In this document: piece by piece, positions 11,540-22,269 of the stretch | How positions within the stretch are numbered: the stretch's first letter is position 1 | Layout of the letters: the number at the start of each line of letters is the position of its first letter | NCBI GenBank assembly: GCA_905116865.2 | Contig: CAJHNH020002424.1 | Span: forward strand, 37,501-101,500 | DNA length: 64,000 bases | Direction of reading: 5' to 3' | Origin: Candidula unifasciata | Lineage: Eukaryota > Mollusca > Gastropoda > Stylommatophora > Geomitridae | The notes under the pieces: generated by a model | What the model saw: the letters and a program-made list of their open reading frames with translations, nothing else | What the model was told of the DNA's origin: nothing | Database searches by the model: none | Translations under genes and position numbers: made by a program

Positions 11540-11780
11540 AGTGTAGAGGTTGGGTGGTTGTGTGGTTGGCTGTTGGTTGTTTCTTGCTTGTTGACTGGTT
11601 AATTGTTGGTTGATTCGTTCGTTGTTGGTTGGTTGTATGTTTCTTGTGTTGATTGTTGGTTTTGGCTCGTTGGTTTCTAATTTGCTTGGTTGTTGTATGG
11701 CCGGTTTGTTGGCAGGTTGTTCACTAGGTTTTTTTTTTTTTTTTTTGGGGGGGGGGGGGGGGGGGTGTTTAATACTTTAT
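11540..11780. repeat. TTGG-rich tract with adjoining poly(T)-poly(G)
   Basis: Degenerate GGTTGTT units from 11540, then about 17 T directly followed by about 24 G at 11730-11766. The glycine/phenylalanine frame here is an artefact. Confidence 0.9.
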
Positions 11781-11921
11781 TGGTTAGTTGCTGGTGTCAG
11801 TCAACCACCGTCACCACATGCTCGTGTTCTTTGTTCATTTTCCTTCAATCTTAAATGGGCGGCTAGTATTTTTTAATAACTTTTTTTATTGTAGTTTAGA
11901 ACGATGTTGTGTCTGCGCCTT

Positions 11922-11977
11922 CCGCCCCCCCCCCCCCCCCACCCACTCCCCTACCCCCTCCAAAAAAAAAAAAAAAA
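11922..11977. repeat. Poly(C) and poly(A) runs
   Basis: A C run of about 17 and an A run of about 15, separated by a C/T-rich spacer. Confidence 0.9.
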
Positions 11978-11984
11978 CTTCACG

Positions 11985-12340
11985 AAACTACACGGGAGTA
12001 GCGAAAATAACAGAAGATGCAAGCACTAAACATTGCATCCGAGAAATTTATTCTCGTTTAAGAAACAGACAGAACAATGCACCAATGCCTTGAAAAAAAT
12101 CAGTAGATATTTATGTGTGAGTGACTACACGAAGGCTTTTGACAGATCCCATTATACTGCAGTAATTAACTGTCTGCATGGGAGATGTGATGGAGTAGAC
12201 GTGTGTGTAATTAGTAACTCCACCTGGAAACAAATGTTAAGGAGAAACAACTTGCCGTAATCCATCACTGGGTGAGTCATCCAGTGCTGTTGCTTTTGTG
12301 TCCGGGGAATTGGAGTTTGGTGCGTTGGTGACCGCCAGGT
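11985..12340 (+). pseudogene. Non-LTR reverse transcriptase, 5' part
   Basis: The frame at 12033-12260 contains SDYTKAFDRSHYTAVINCL, the A-motif region of reverse transcriptase (consensus DYxKAFDxVxH) that carries a catalytic Asp. Text before it fits the IREI..LRNR region once a frameshift is allowed. The frame is lost after about 12175 and resumes beyond the minisatellite at about 13505. Stops and shifts make it a pseudogene. Confidence 0.85.
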
Positions 12341-12344
12341 TTGA

Positions 12345-13440
12345 TGGGGTTATTGAGGAAGTTGTTGGTAATTAAGTAGGTTATGAGGGAGACATTGATG
12401 GTGATTAGGTTATGGGGGAGATATTGATGGTGATTAGGTTATGGGGGAGATATTGATGGTGATTAGGTTATGGGGGAGATATTGATGGTGATTAGGTTAT
12501 GGTGGAGATATTGATGGTGATTAGGTTATGGGGGAGATATTGATGGTGATTAGGTTATGATGGAGATACTGATGGTGATTAGGTTATGAGGGAGATACTG
12601 ATGGTGATTAGGTTATGAGGGAGATACTGATGGCGATTAGGTTATAGGGGAGATACTGATGGTGATTAGGTTATGAGGCAGATACTGATGGTGATTACGT
12701 TATGGGGCAGATACTGATGGTGATTAGGTTATGAGGGAGATATTGATGGTGATTAGATTATGAGGGAGATATTGATGGTGATTAGCTTATGAGGGAGATA
12801 CTGATGGTGATTAGGTTATGGAGGAGATATTGATGGTGATTAGGTTATGAGGGAGATACTGATGGTGATGAGGCTATGATGGAGATACTGATGGTGATTA
12901 GGTTATGAGGGAGATACTGATGGTGATTAGCTTATAGGGTATATATTGATAGTGATTAGGTTATAGGGGAGATACTGATGGTGATTAGGTTATGAGGGAG
13001 ATATTGATGGTGATTAGGTTATGATGGAGATACTGATGGTGATTAGGTTATGAGGGAGATACTGATGGTGATTAGGTTATGGGGGAGATACTGATGGTGA
13101 TTAGGTTATGGGGGAGCTACTGATGGTGATTAGGTTATGAGGGAGATACTGATGGTGATTAGGTTATGAGGGAGATACTGATGGTGATTAGGTTATGAGG
13201 AAGATGCTGATGAAGATTAGGTTGTGGGGGAGATACTGATGGTGATTGGGTTATGAGGGAGATACTGATGGTGATTAGGTTAAGGGAGAGATACTGATGG
13301 TGATTAGGTTATGGGGGAGATACTGATGGTGATTAGGTTATGAGGGAGATACTGATGGTGATTAGGTTATGGGGGAGATACTGATGGTGATTAGGTTATG
13401 GGGGAGATACTGATGGTGATTAGGTTATGAGCGAGATATT
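12345..13440. repeat. 29-bp minisatellite, about 37 copies
   Basis: Unit gattaggttatgagggag plus atactgatggt, 29 bp. Early units have gggggagatatt, later ones gagggagatact. Because 29 is not a multiple of three, no frame runs through. It lies between two parts of a reverse-transcriptase reading frame. Confidence 0.97.
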
Positions 13441-13499
13441 GTCTTGTATGTTTATAGAAAATCGTGGTATAATTAGGCACTATATATATATATTTAAAT

Positions 13500-14490
13500 A
13501 AGATATTAGCAAATTTAAACCTTGCCAAGAAAGATCTACAATAATTTAAAAAAAAAATCTACTGGCAGCATATAGCAGATTAGTAACTATTTAGGAAAAT
13601 TTCAGGACCAAAAAAAAAAAAAAACAGGTAGAGTACGACAAGGATGTATACTGTATGGCCTCATATATTTCCATTATACATTAATTATATAATGAGATCT
13701 ATCATTGACATGCCAAGAATGTCAACTGGTGATCATTACATAAACAATATTATCTATGCTGATGACACTGTCTTGATAATGAAAAGTCAGAAAGAACTAC
13801 AAGGGCTGATAGATACCGTGATAATGAAAAAAAGGGATAACATATTTTTCGGCTGGAAAAATAGGAAGACAGTGACAGTTGTGATGTTAAATAAAAAAAA
13901 AAAAAAAAAAAACAGTGCACAGGTGTGTGATACAAGTCAAAATCTTTATTTTAGGACACGGACGGTAATTTAAGTCTCTGGGCACGTGGATAACGTATGA
14001 CTGAAGATGCATCACAGAGGAAAAGAACAGAGTAGGCCAGGACAAAACAACATTTTCTAACCTGAACATGTTGGGCAATAATCTATGTCATTGGAAAGAA
14101 TTCTCGCATCCCTCAAAGGGCTGGGCAATTAAAAAGACAAGCCAAACAATTTCTAGGGGCCTCGGAGATGTGGTTCTATCGAAGAATCCTTCGAATCCCT
14201 TGCACAGCCAAATGGATCAATCCATTTTTTTTTTAAAGAGGCGAACATCCGAAAACAACTGACTATAAATATCAGAAAGAGACAGTCATCATTTTTGGTC
14301 ATATTATCAGAAAAGGGAAACCGGAAAATGTTGTGACAACTAGAAAGATCGGTAGGAAAAGAGCCAGAGGAAGTCAAAGCGAGACGATTCTTAACAGTCT
14401 TTAGGGGGAGTGTCGACACAGGAACTGGTATATCCTGCTGAAGATCGCAGATTGTGAAGAGGCATGATCGCATACGCCAGTCGACAAAGC
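13500..14490 (+). pseudogene. Non-LTR reverse transcriptase, catalytic and C-terminal part
   Basis: With frameshifts, 13505-13640 reads ANLNLAKKDLQ, KKIYWQHIAD and then RVRQGCILYGLIYF (the GVRQGC motif). 13744-13785 gives NNIIYADDTVLIM, the YADD catalytic box. 14165-14460 gives the usual C-terminus (MWFYRRILRIPWTA, ISERDSHHFW). Homopolymer A runs and many stops show decay. The 3' end is the GAT array. Confidence 0.88.
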
Positions 14491-14496
14491 GTTTAA

Positions 14497-14502
14497 TGAT
14501 GT

Positions 14503-14560
<58 letters not shown>

Positions 14561-14562
14561 AT
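14497..14562. repeat. (GAT)n tail of the RT element
   Basis: About 20 GAT units directly follow the end of the RT frame (..KRHDRIRQSTKRL), in the position of a 3' tail. Confidence 0.9.
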
Positions 14563-15340
14563 ATTTTTTATATCAGACGTTGATTGGTCTATCAAACATA
14601 ACTTTTAAGCCCTATTTACCTCATTCACCAAAAGCGTTCCAGCGTTCCTTCAGTTCACTTCCCTTCCAGGAAAGCTGCATAAACAGTCACGATAAAAGCC
14701 CAGTGAACAAAATAAAAAATAAAATATAAATATAAAAATTAATCGTTAGCAATAAGTACACAAATCACGACCACAATCTCATGATTATCTGTGATTCAAC
14801 AAACAAAATAATCACCAAGGATTACAAAAAAAAAATCAATTCCCCTTCTCAGCCACTACATCTATGTACAAAATCCAGCTCCCGAACCAATTCTATTTTA
14901 AAACATATTCTTTCTATTAAATTCAGTCCGGACTTGCCTTCTGGCCCTCGCATTTCATGTTCATTTACTGGTAATCTCAGATTTTTCCCCCTGTCTAACC
15001 AAATTAGCGTACTCTACCTATCAAGCATTAAAAAAACACATGAAGAACAGACAAAGCAACCACTCTATTACTCAACGTACGTGACAATAACTTAATTAGG
15101 TTTTGCTAGAAATGAACATTTGCTCAGGTAGCAAGCTGAACTCACGACTTACCTTCGGGACATTTGCGAATTATAATGATAGTTGTAAATAACGCAGAGT
15201 TGATGAAGTTTAAAAAGGTAAAAAAAAATGTTAAGCCTGGTAATTCTATGTAATGTACGGGTTTGGTGGATTTGATTTTGTCAATTCAGATTTGGTTCGA
15301 GGTTTAATGTATAGAGGAGTTCATTTTGTTGCGAGGTACT
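14563..15340. other. Unique AT-rich DNA
   Basis: No repeat or coding domain recognised; frames of 91-104 codons overlap repeats or lack motifs. Confidence 0.45.
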
Positions 15341-15344
15341 TGAG

Positions 15345-15720
15345 AGAGAGAGAGAGAAAAAAAAGGGGGTGGGGGAGGCGAAAGAGATAAAGACAGACAG
15401 ACACACACAGACAACAGGAGGGAGGGGGGGGGTTAACGGAGAGGCAGGCAGAGAAAAAAATTGACAGCGAGAAGGAGTCAAAGGCGACGATAAACAGAAG
15501 GGGAAGTGAGATGGAGACAAACATTCAGAATATATAGATACAGAGAGAGAGAAACACACAACGACAATCACAGAGAGAGGTAGGCAGAGAGAAAGACAGA
15601 GAAACAGAAAGATGGACGAAGGCAGGCAGAGACAGTCAGAAACTAGGAGACAAAGAAGGGGAGAGAAACAAATGAAGACAGAGAGAGATAGAGAGAGAAA
15701 GAAGGAAGAGGGCGAGGGAG
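15345..15720. repeat. Degenerate GA/GACA purine tract
   Basis: Imperfect gagaga and gacaga units with A and G runs. It produces spurious R/E-rich and S/L-rich frames. Confidence 0.9.
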
Positions 15721-16092
15721 TTATGCAGAAGCGAACAGGTAAACATTATGTTAAGTTCACATACAGTAGGGTGAAAACAGACCAATTGCAGTTATACGTT
15801 CAGTAGTTTGCCATTGCTTTCTAGACAGCTGGACGCTCATACACTTGTCTAAGTCAACGAATCACGGGTAACAGCTGAATGGAACTTTGGTATTTTAGAA
15901 TTATGAAACAGCATTCATAAACCCCTAAAGCTCAGAAAGAAGAATGTGGGCGCTGCAACTTCTTTTAGAGTTTTCTAGGCTGAGGGTGGGTGGAGCTTTA
16001 GCGGGACGAAGCCTTGTTTGCGTGTCTAACTATAAAACAAATAATGACAATAATAATATCAATATACACAATTTTGAAAACCTTAAAAACAA

Positions 16093-16342
16093 GTCGGCGT
16101 CTGTGGCTTAGGGGTTGTTAACGCGCTTACAGGACGTTGCAGAACCAACCCCAGCACTTTTTGGCTGTTTGTGGTTTTTCTAGACAAATTTACGTCTGGG
16201 AGTTTTCCATTACTTGCTGGACGGTCGGCTTCTCGATACCACTGTCGAAACCAACGTAAGGCGCAAGACCAACAGCTGGGATGGAACGCGGCACCCCGGC
16301 ATTACGAAGCGCGTTCCCAACGCCTAAGCCACGGACGCCGAC
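16093..16342. mobile_element. SINE family A snap-back copy with inverted ends
   Basis: A plus-strand SINE A head (GTCGGCGTCTGTGGCTTAGG to ACGCGCTT, 16093-16128) is joined to a full minus-strand SINE A whose own head ends at 16342 (AAGCGCGTT to GACGCCGAC, 16307-16342). The two 36-bp arms are near-perfect inverted repeats around a reversed body. Confidence 0.85.
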
Positions 16343-16507
16343 ACAACCCTTTCAAGATGTTATTTTTGCAGACTGGTCATGGCTGCAGATTTTCAAAGAA
16401 GGTCTGCTTCTGCTTCGTTTTCGTATAACTGTACTCACCAACACGATTTTCTCCAAACCACCATGACCTTTAACCTGGCTAAAATACCTTCTTTCGGGGG
16501 GTCAAAA

Positions 16508-16793
16508 TTAAAGGTAAAGTCGGGAGATGTGAACCAGCGTCATTGCACACGGATATAAACCATAAATGCTCTGCCACCAGTACGGACAGCTGATGACAAA
16601 CTGTCCGCCTGTGTCGCCCTCCGCACGTTAACTCCATAGCTACAGCGACTTTCCTCCATTTACCCCAGAGTGTTAACTCTGGTACCCATTTTCTAGAGGC
16701 TGGGTGAACCCCAAGAGCCGCCCGGTTTCGAACACCGACCGTGGCCGTAGCGAGTCGCAGGTGGATTTAAAAGCGAGCCTCCTACTGAGAGGT
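16508..16793 (-). mobile_element. SINE family H
   Basis: It matches 33412-33710 over about 290 bp on the same strand. On the minus strand the 5' end has an ATTCGAAAC-like B box (GGTGTTCGAAACCGG) near 16730 downstream of a tRNA-like start. A CCAGAGTTAACACTCTGG hairpin block sits mid-element. Confidence 0.8.
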
Positions 16794-16826
16794 CAGTTTT
16801 CTTCCATGCCAAAAACATATAGGATG

Positions 16827-16850
16827 TTGTTGTTGTTGTTCCTCTTCTTT
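16827..16850. repeat. Short TTG/TTC run
   Basis: GTTGTTGTTGTT followed by CTTCTTTTTC between two SINEs. Confidence 0.7.
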
Positions 16851-16936
16851 TTCTTGATCTATGGTATGTTAAAACACCATTACCCCTTTTCCCTCTCGGA
16901 TCTCTGACATCGGAAACTACTTTTAGCTGTAAAAAT

Positions 16937-17168
16937 GTCGGCTCTGAGGCTAAGTCGATGCGAACGCTTCGTAATGCCGGGATACCGGGTTCGATCCCAG
17001 CTGCGTGCCATGCGCCTTGCGTTGGTTTCGACAGTGGTATCAAGAAAGCCGACCGTCCAGAAGCAATGGCAAACTACTGGACGTAAATTTGTCTAGAAAA
17101 AACCACACAAAAGCCAGTTGCTGTTGGGGTTGGTTCTGCAGCGTCCTGTAAAGGATACGCAACTAACA
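16937..17168 (+). mobile_element. SINE family A, near full length
   Basis: Head GTCGGCTCTGAGGCTAAGTC with degenerate A box. B box GGTTCGATCCC is at 16989-16999. Body contains CGTTGGTTTCGACAGTGG and GCAATGGCAAACTACTGG. It ends with GGTTGGTTCTGCAGCGTCC and GGATACGCAACTAAC. Confidence 0.93.
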
Positions 17169-17308
17169 GCTGTAAAAAAAAGTATAAAAATCGAGCGCAA
17201 CCAACCGAACCAGACAAACAATAGGAACCTGATAGAAAGCTAATAAGAAGGATTCTTTTACCACCTAGGCGCGACGAGCATATGCTTCTAGATCCATTCT
17301 TCTAAAGA

Positions 17309-17562
17309 TGATTCGGTACTTGGTGGAAATGCCTTTAATCTCATACCGGCTGCTTCGGTACTTGGTGGATATGCCGTTAATCTCATACCGGCTGCTTCGG
17401 TACTTGGTGGAAATGCCTTTAATCTCATACCGGCTGCTTCGGTACTTGGTGGATATGCCGTTAACCTCATACCGGCTGCTTCGGTACTTGGTGGATGTGC
17501 CGTTAACCTCATACCGGCTGCTTCGGTACTTGGTGGATATGCCGTTAATCTCATACCGGCTG
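17309..17562. repeat. 42-bp minisatellite, 6 copies
   Basis: Unit gcttcggtacttggtgga plus atgcctttaatctcataccggct, exactly 42 bp, so both strands stay open (LLRYLVEMPLISYR and AAGMRLTAYPPSTE peptides). Two variants (aaatgcctttaat and atatgccgttaat) alternate for the first four units. Confidence 0.95.
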
Positions 17563-17689
17563 TTTTTACTTCGAAGGATTATACGTGTTTGAAGCTAGGT
17601 CAACAAGGAAGCCCGAGTTCAATAATTTTTGTAAACATTTTTCCCGATGTATATTCCTATTCTTATCGTTCCGGTTGTAGACTTTGGTA

Positions 17690-17800
17690 GAATGTTCTGG
17701 TTGTTCGTCCATTTCTGGTTTTGCAATAAACCTTGTATACGAACGTTTGGTTTCTCGTCTTTCATGCTGACGCACTCCGACCTATAAAGAAACACCCATA
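17690..17800 (-). mobile_element. Family D fragment
   Basis: GGTTGTTCGTCCATTTCTGG, then GACGCACTCCGACCT, in family D order on the minus strand. Diverged. Confidence 0.55.
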
Positions 17801-17829
17801 ATTTAGAGGCCTCTTGCAAAATGCTTGTT

Positions 17830-18000
17830 ACTGGACCATACAGCCCCTGAATTCAGACAGGGGCGAAGCAGATTAGAACCCAAGACTTTAGAGCTCCCAG
17901 GCAAGAGTCGAACGCCTGCACGGCTGTAGTTACCCATGAGCAACCGTGCCTGTTTGGATAAACTGGAAACCTCTGGCATTCTACTCACGCGCCAACGGTG
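17830..18000. other. Possible decayed tRNA-like repeat
   Basis: It includes GAGTCGAACGCC, a degenerate reverse B box, but no second copy lies in the window to confirm a family. Confidence 0.3.
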
Positions 18001-18354
18001 ACTCGTGACTTCGTGCTCCCAGTAAATCTCGTCGAATCTACGATTAACTAGCCTTCTCTACAAGTTGTTTCAACGAGGCATCTACGAGTATTTAACTGCC
18101 GTTTTCTTCATGTTTGACCCGAAACGAAGATGGTTTTTGTGCCATCATTTTCTGTGCTGAACTAAGGACGACGATAAAAACGTTAAAAAATATATAAACT
18201 TTAATCGAATCAACTTAGCTCTGCTGGTCAGGCCGGAACTTCAGGCGTTAGTTGGAGGAGGACAATTGATATCTTTTTTGCGTGTATAATTTTCAGTGTC
18301 TTCTGTGCTAGAGATTCAGCAGACGAGAAATACACCGGTACTTGATCTGAGTTT

Positions 18355-18545
18355 GAGGTTTGAGGTTTGAACAACAGATCAAAATTACGGCACACGGGTA
18401 GTAACCCATAAGTGCTCCGGTTTTTTTTCTAACTCAGGTCTGAGTCCAAAGAAGCTCAGCACCGTGCACAGGGGCTGTAGCACCGGCGAGGATCCTGAAA
18501 TACTTTGGGTAGATTTTTAACTCCACATTTTGGCCGCGCAGTGCT
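18355..18545 (-). repeat. Interspersed repeat G
   Basis: Reverse complement of 7088-7290 with about 80% identity by eye, sharing ATCCTCGCCGGTGCTACAG and GGAGTTAAAAATCTACCC. Confidence 0.75.
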
Positions 18546-18706
18546 GTTAGTCTTAACAACTAACTATACATGCACGTATGGAAAGCACAAATTAACGATT
18601 GGAAAGTACACTTGTTTTGGAAATTTGTGTTAGTTTCATGAATATAATAGAGGAGAACTAAAAGCAGCTAGAAATTCAAACTTAAAATATAAAAATGTTT
18701 ATACAC

Positions 18707-18735
18707 CCCCCCCCCACCTCCCCTCCCCCTGGATG
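18707..18735. repeat. C-rich tract
   Basis: Runs of C interrupted by A and T. Confidence 0.85.
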
Positions 18736-19120
18736 TCTATCTAAAGGATTAACATCCAGCGACTCAAAGAGTCGCAGAGACAAAACCAATCAAATAGATA
18801 TGTTCCGAAAAGACCATGAATGAAAAAAAAAAAAAAGAACTGCTGAAAGACATTTAAAAAAAGAGCCAGGTGAATTATTTTGGCCACATAAACAAAAAAT
18901 TTATACGCTTTTAAACCCTAAACTTGAGGAAAAGGTCGAGGGCAAGAGGTACACATTGACACAAGTGATAGGAAAACACCAAGAGATGGACGAACAGCAG
19001 CCTGAGAGAGTGTACAGCCAGGAACAAGAGACAAAGCGTGCTGGAGATCCATTGCAGCCGGTCTTTGCTGGGGCTTGCTCTAAAGTTCAGAGGTGGGCAT
19101 GTTGGCATCTATATCACTTG

Positions 19121-19337
19121 CCGTCCTTCTTAGGATGCAATTTTTCGTTATTTGAAGCCCCACCCTGGCTCTTGCCAGGGGCCGCTATATAGCCAGGCCA
19201 TAAATATGGCCAATTGTCTGAACGCGGTTTCTGGGACCTCTCCACGGTGATCCTTATCCACATTGTGGCACTTTGTGTCATCGGGTGTTTATCGCTTGTG
19301 TGATGTCCTAGTGGGGTAGAAAGTCAGGCAGTCAGGC
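19121..19337 (+). mobile_element. SINE-like repeat, family C
   Basis: Full-length copy: CCGTCCTTCTTAGGATG start, AGCCCCACCCTGGCTC, GCCATAAATATGGCC, GGGACCTCTCCACGGTG, then an AGTC-type tail at 19319-19337. Confidence 0.85.
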
Positions 19338-19394
19338 ATGTTGGCGTCTTCAGCTTACTATGGTGAGAATAACGTTCTGCAAAAGGACCTGCTA

Positions 19395-19475
19395 CATGAT
19401 GATGATAAAGATGATGATGAAGATGATGATGATGATGATGATGAATATGATGATGATGATGACGACGACGTCGAC
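19395..19475. repeat. (GAT)n / (GAC)n microsatellite
   Basis: GATGATGAT with GAA and GAC changes. The Asp-rich and Met-rich frames are artefacts. Confidence 0.9.
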
Positions 19476-19524
19476 GATGATAATCCAGAGTTCAACATTC
19501 GTAGATACTCATCCCCATCTATCT

Positions 19525-19542
19525 GAAGCCGCTATGGTGTAG
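19525..19542 (+). mobile_element. SINE family B, 5' head left of an insertion
   Basis: GAAGCCGCTATGGTGTAGCG is the tRNA-like start of a B SINE. The rest of the head continues at 19731 after an inserted element. Confidence 0.65.
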
Positions 19543-19730
19543 CGCTGGACTATTCAACTGGCGGCCCGCGGGTCAGACCTGGTCCGTGGAAGTCTAGCAA
19601 GTGGCTCGTGAATCATTGTGAGCTGCATTGTATCAGTGTTCTGTCTATGCTGGGGTTTGTGCCTCTGCTCCTCGAGGATCCCTATTTTCAAAATTGTGGC
19701 CCTCGAGTGAACTTATCTGAACAGTCCTGG
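19543..19730. mobile_element. Short hAT-like non-autonomous element
   Basis: It begins TATTCAACTGGCGGCCCGCG and ends GTGGCCCTCGAGTGAAC..CTGAACAGTCCTGG. This end pair, with the complementary GTTCA motif near each terminus, resembles short hAT-type repeats seen in many animals. It interrupts a SINE B head. Confidence 0.55.
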
Positions 19731-19978
19731 AACGGCTAGATGTTCGCCTGCGAATCCGAAAGTCTTCTTTTAAGATCCGATGGAACCGGACTTTTTTTTC
19801 TTCTTTTTCTTTTAAAAATGACCTTGACTCTCAGGTCGACCCAGTCATAAATGGATACTAGGTAAAGTCCTGGGAAGTAAAGGCGGCTATTGTAATGCTG
19901 ACTTCCTCACCCGTCTAGTGTCAGTTGATTTATAAAATATAAGTCCAGCGGTGTAGGCCCAATAGACCTGAAAGTGTA
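19731..19978 (+). mobile_element. SINE family B, remainder
   Basis: ACGGCTAGATGTTCGCCTGC continues the tRNA-like head. Then come GGTCGACCCAGTCATAAATG, CTGGGAAGTAAAGGCGGC and the 3' block GGCCCAATAGACCTGAAAG. Confidence 0.75.
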
Positions 19979-20032
19979 TAAAAGGGTGCTTTACTTTTTT
20001 ACCACCATATATCCCCTGCCCTTTTGGCAGCA

Positions 20033-20293
20033 TTCTTCGTCTTCTTCGCGTTCACCGGCTGTAAACTCCAACAGAAAATTATGCTTGTTCGAGTATCTGA
20101 CTGTTGCGTGCACATCTGTTTTACAGATCTGGTCCATTGTGTATGCAGGCTGTTGGTTCCCTGCCTCTTAGTCAAAGGCGTTCAGGTTTTGAAGGATGCC
20201 CCCAGTTAGATGATTCCTACGACATGCTTGTTGAGGAAACAATGGCCATAATTTGCCCCCCCTCCCCCCCCCCCCCGGGGACCCACACGGGGA
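20033..20293 (-). mobile_element. SINE-like repeat, family D, full length
   Basis: From the right: CCCCGTGTGGGTCCCC start, a C/G homopolymer, AAGCATGTCGTAGGAATC, family core, and at the left a GGTGAACGCGAAGAAGACGAA tail region (minus strand). Confidence 0.8.
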
Positions 20294-20390
20294 GGCAGCA
20301 ATGGCTAACTACTGGACCTAAATTTGCTTAGAAAAAAAAAAATGCTGGGGTTGGTTCTGCAACGTCGTGTAAAGGATACACAACTTACTT
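20294..20390 (+). mobile_element. SINE family A fragment
   Basis: GCAATGGCTAACTACTGGAC, then GGTTGGTTCTGCAACGTC and GGATACACAACTTA. Only the 3' half is present, abutting the D copy. Confidence 0.8.
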
Positions 20391-20423
20391 TTAAAAGGGC
20401 AGTGGCCAGACACGAGCACGATG

Positions 20424-20545
20424 CAGGAAGCCAAAGAAGATTAAGAAACCAACAGAGAACTGGTGTCGTGAGGCCCTACACGCTGCGGGATTTACTAAGG
20501 AGGGGAGCCCTTATGGACTGAATGGTTCGATGTGCAATGTGGATA
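20424..20545. repeat. Repeat L, second copy
   Basis: It matches 10436-10559 in the same orientation. Function unknown. Confidence 0.55.
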
Positions 20546-20559
20546 ATATGTCGACTAAC

Positions 20560-21170
20560 TAACTACCTAACTAACAAACTAATGTTCTAACAACGACAAC
20601 AAGGCAGACGACAAAGACAACCAGGCAGAAAAATACATGTAAATATTAATTTCCTTGTTGAGAAGTAGAAGATCGCCTCACACAGTATCCGTGCGCTTCA
20701 GTCGGGACACATCGAGTAGTGTACGCAAAGTTTTCTACGATACTGGCGCGTTCTTACACAAATCGATTGCTTCGTATCGTTCGATAATTGTCTGCGGGGC
20801 ATTGCCCACAAAGGTTACAAGAAAATTGCCCTGACAGAATTATTAAATAATTTTCACATGTTTAAGTCATTTGTTTTGTGTCTCGTCCTACCGCATTCGA
20901 TTACAGACAAGATTCACAATCGATATGTCAGCCTTTTGCGATATCTCAAGAAGTTATTTATCGAAGACACAGTTTAAAAGCACTTCGATACTTGTAAATA
21001 CTATAATGAGTATAATTTCTGCTTTCATGGTGAGTAATTCGGTGACTGTCTTTATGACGTGTTAAGGAGACCTTAACGAGAGGGCGCAATGCTCACTAAC
21101 TGGTCTTGCGGAGACCGTTGTTGAAGTATGCTCCTGTCTCTTAGATTTTTTTTTTCGAACAATAGTAGTG
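20560..21170. other. Unique DNA
   Basis: No repeat or coding domain recognised beyond a short CTAA run at 20560-20585. Confidence 0.45.
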
Positions 21171-21179
21171 ATAGTCTAA

Positions 21180-21355
21180 ATGGTAGAAGGAGCAGCAGTC
21201 ACAACAGCATCTGCAGCAGCAGCAGTAGAAGTAGTAGTAGTAGTGGTTGTTGTAGTAATAGTAGCAATAGTGGTGGTGATGGTAGTAGTAGTAGTAGTAG
21301 TGGTAGCAGAAGTAGTAGTAAAAGTAGTAGTGGTAGTAGTAGTAGTATTAGTAGC

Positions 21356-21415
<60 letters not shown>

Positions 21416-21545
21416 TGTAGAAGTAGTAGTAATAGTAGTAGTAGTGGTGGTAGGAGAAGTAGTAGTAATATTAGTATTAGTCGAAGTAGTAGTAGTAGTA
21501 GTAGTAGTAGCAGTAGTAGCAGCAGCAGCAGTAGCAGTAATCACA
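21180..21545. repeat. (AGT)n array with AGC changes
   Basis: About 365 bp of AGT/AGC/GGT triplets. Ser-, Val- and Thr-rich frames in three registers are artefacts. Confidence 0.95.
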
Positions 21546-21749
21546 ACAGTTTTGCAGCTATGTGTATGTTTCTGTTGGGATTGCAAGGGGAAAAAAAGAC
21601 CTCGCTAACCAGCTTATTTGGAATACCTTAGGTGTCCTCACGCCCCGTCCCCTAATTCTTTCTTTCTCATTTCTTTATAATTGTTATGTTTAGCTTACGA
21701 TATTCCGTATGTTATTGTTAATAATATTAAAATTATCATACAGCAGTAC

Positions 21750-22020
21750 TTTGAGTAGTAGAACTGGTAGTGAAAGTGGCACCAGCAGCTATAGTAATCC
21801 TAGTAAACGTGGCGGTATTGGTAGCTGAAATAGTAATAGTTGTATTAGTCGCAGTAGCAGCAGTAGCAATTTAGTAGCAGTAGTAGTAGTAGCAACAGCA
21901 GCGGCAGCATTAGTAGTAGTAGTAGCAGTACAATTAAGTAGTACTAGTAGCAGCAACAGTAGTAGTAGTAGAAATTTTAGTATCAGCAGCAGTAGCTGTA
22001 GTATTAATGTTGGTGGTGAT
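21750..22020. repeat. Degenerate (AGT)n array
   Basis: A second, more decayed AGT/AGC array that ends where a SINE A begins. Confidence 0.85.
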
Positions 22021-22027
22021 GATGGTA

Positions 22028-22263
22028 GTCGGCTCTGTGGCTTAGTCGATGCGAACGCTTCGCTTCGTAATGCCGGGATGCCGGGTTCGATCCCAGTTGC
22101 GGGCAATGCGCCTTGCGTTGGTTTCGACAGTGGTATCAAGAAAGCCGACCGTCCAGGAAGCAATGGCAAACTACTGGACACAAATTTGCCAAGAGAAACC
22201 ACACAACAGCCAGGGGCTGTTAGGGTTGGTTCTGCAACGTCCTGTCAAGGATACGCAACTAAC
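22028..22263 (+). mobile_element. SINE family A, full length
   Basis: A box TGGCTTAGTCG, B box GGTTCGATCCC at 22084, CGTTGGTTTCGACAGTGG, GCAATGGCAAACTACTGG, GGATACGCAACTAAC end. Best-preserved copy with 16937. Confidence 0.95.
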
Positions 22264-22269
22264 AAGTTT

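Noticed and set aside
16937..16999. Genuine tRNA gene
   Set aside because: A and B boxes occur but no full cloverleaf or acceptor stem, and the sequence continues into a repeated SINE body. The same holds at 22028, 33009, 42313, 51712 and 6905.
19338..19526. Aspartate-rich acidic protein
   Set aside because: A GAT microsatellite read in one frame.
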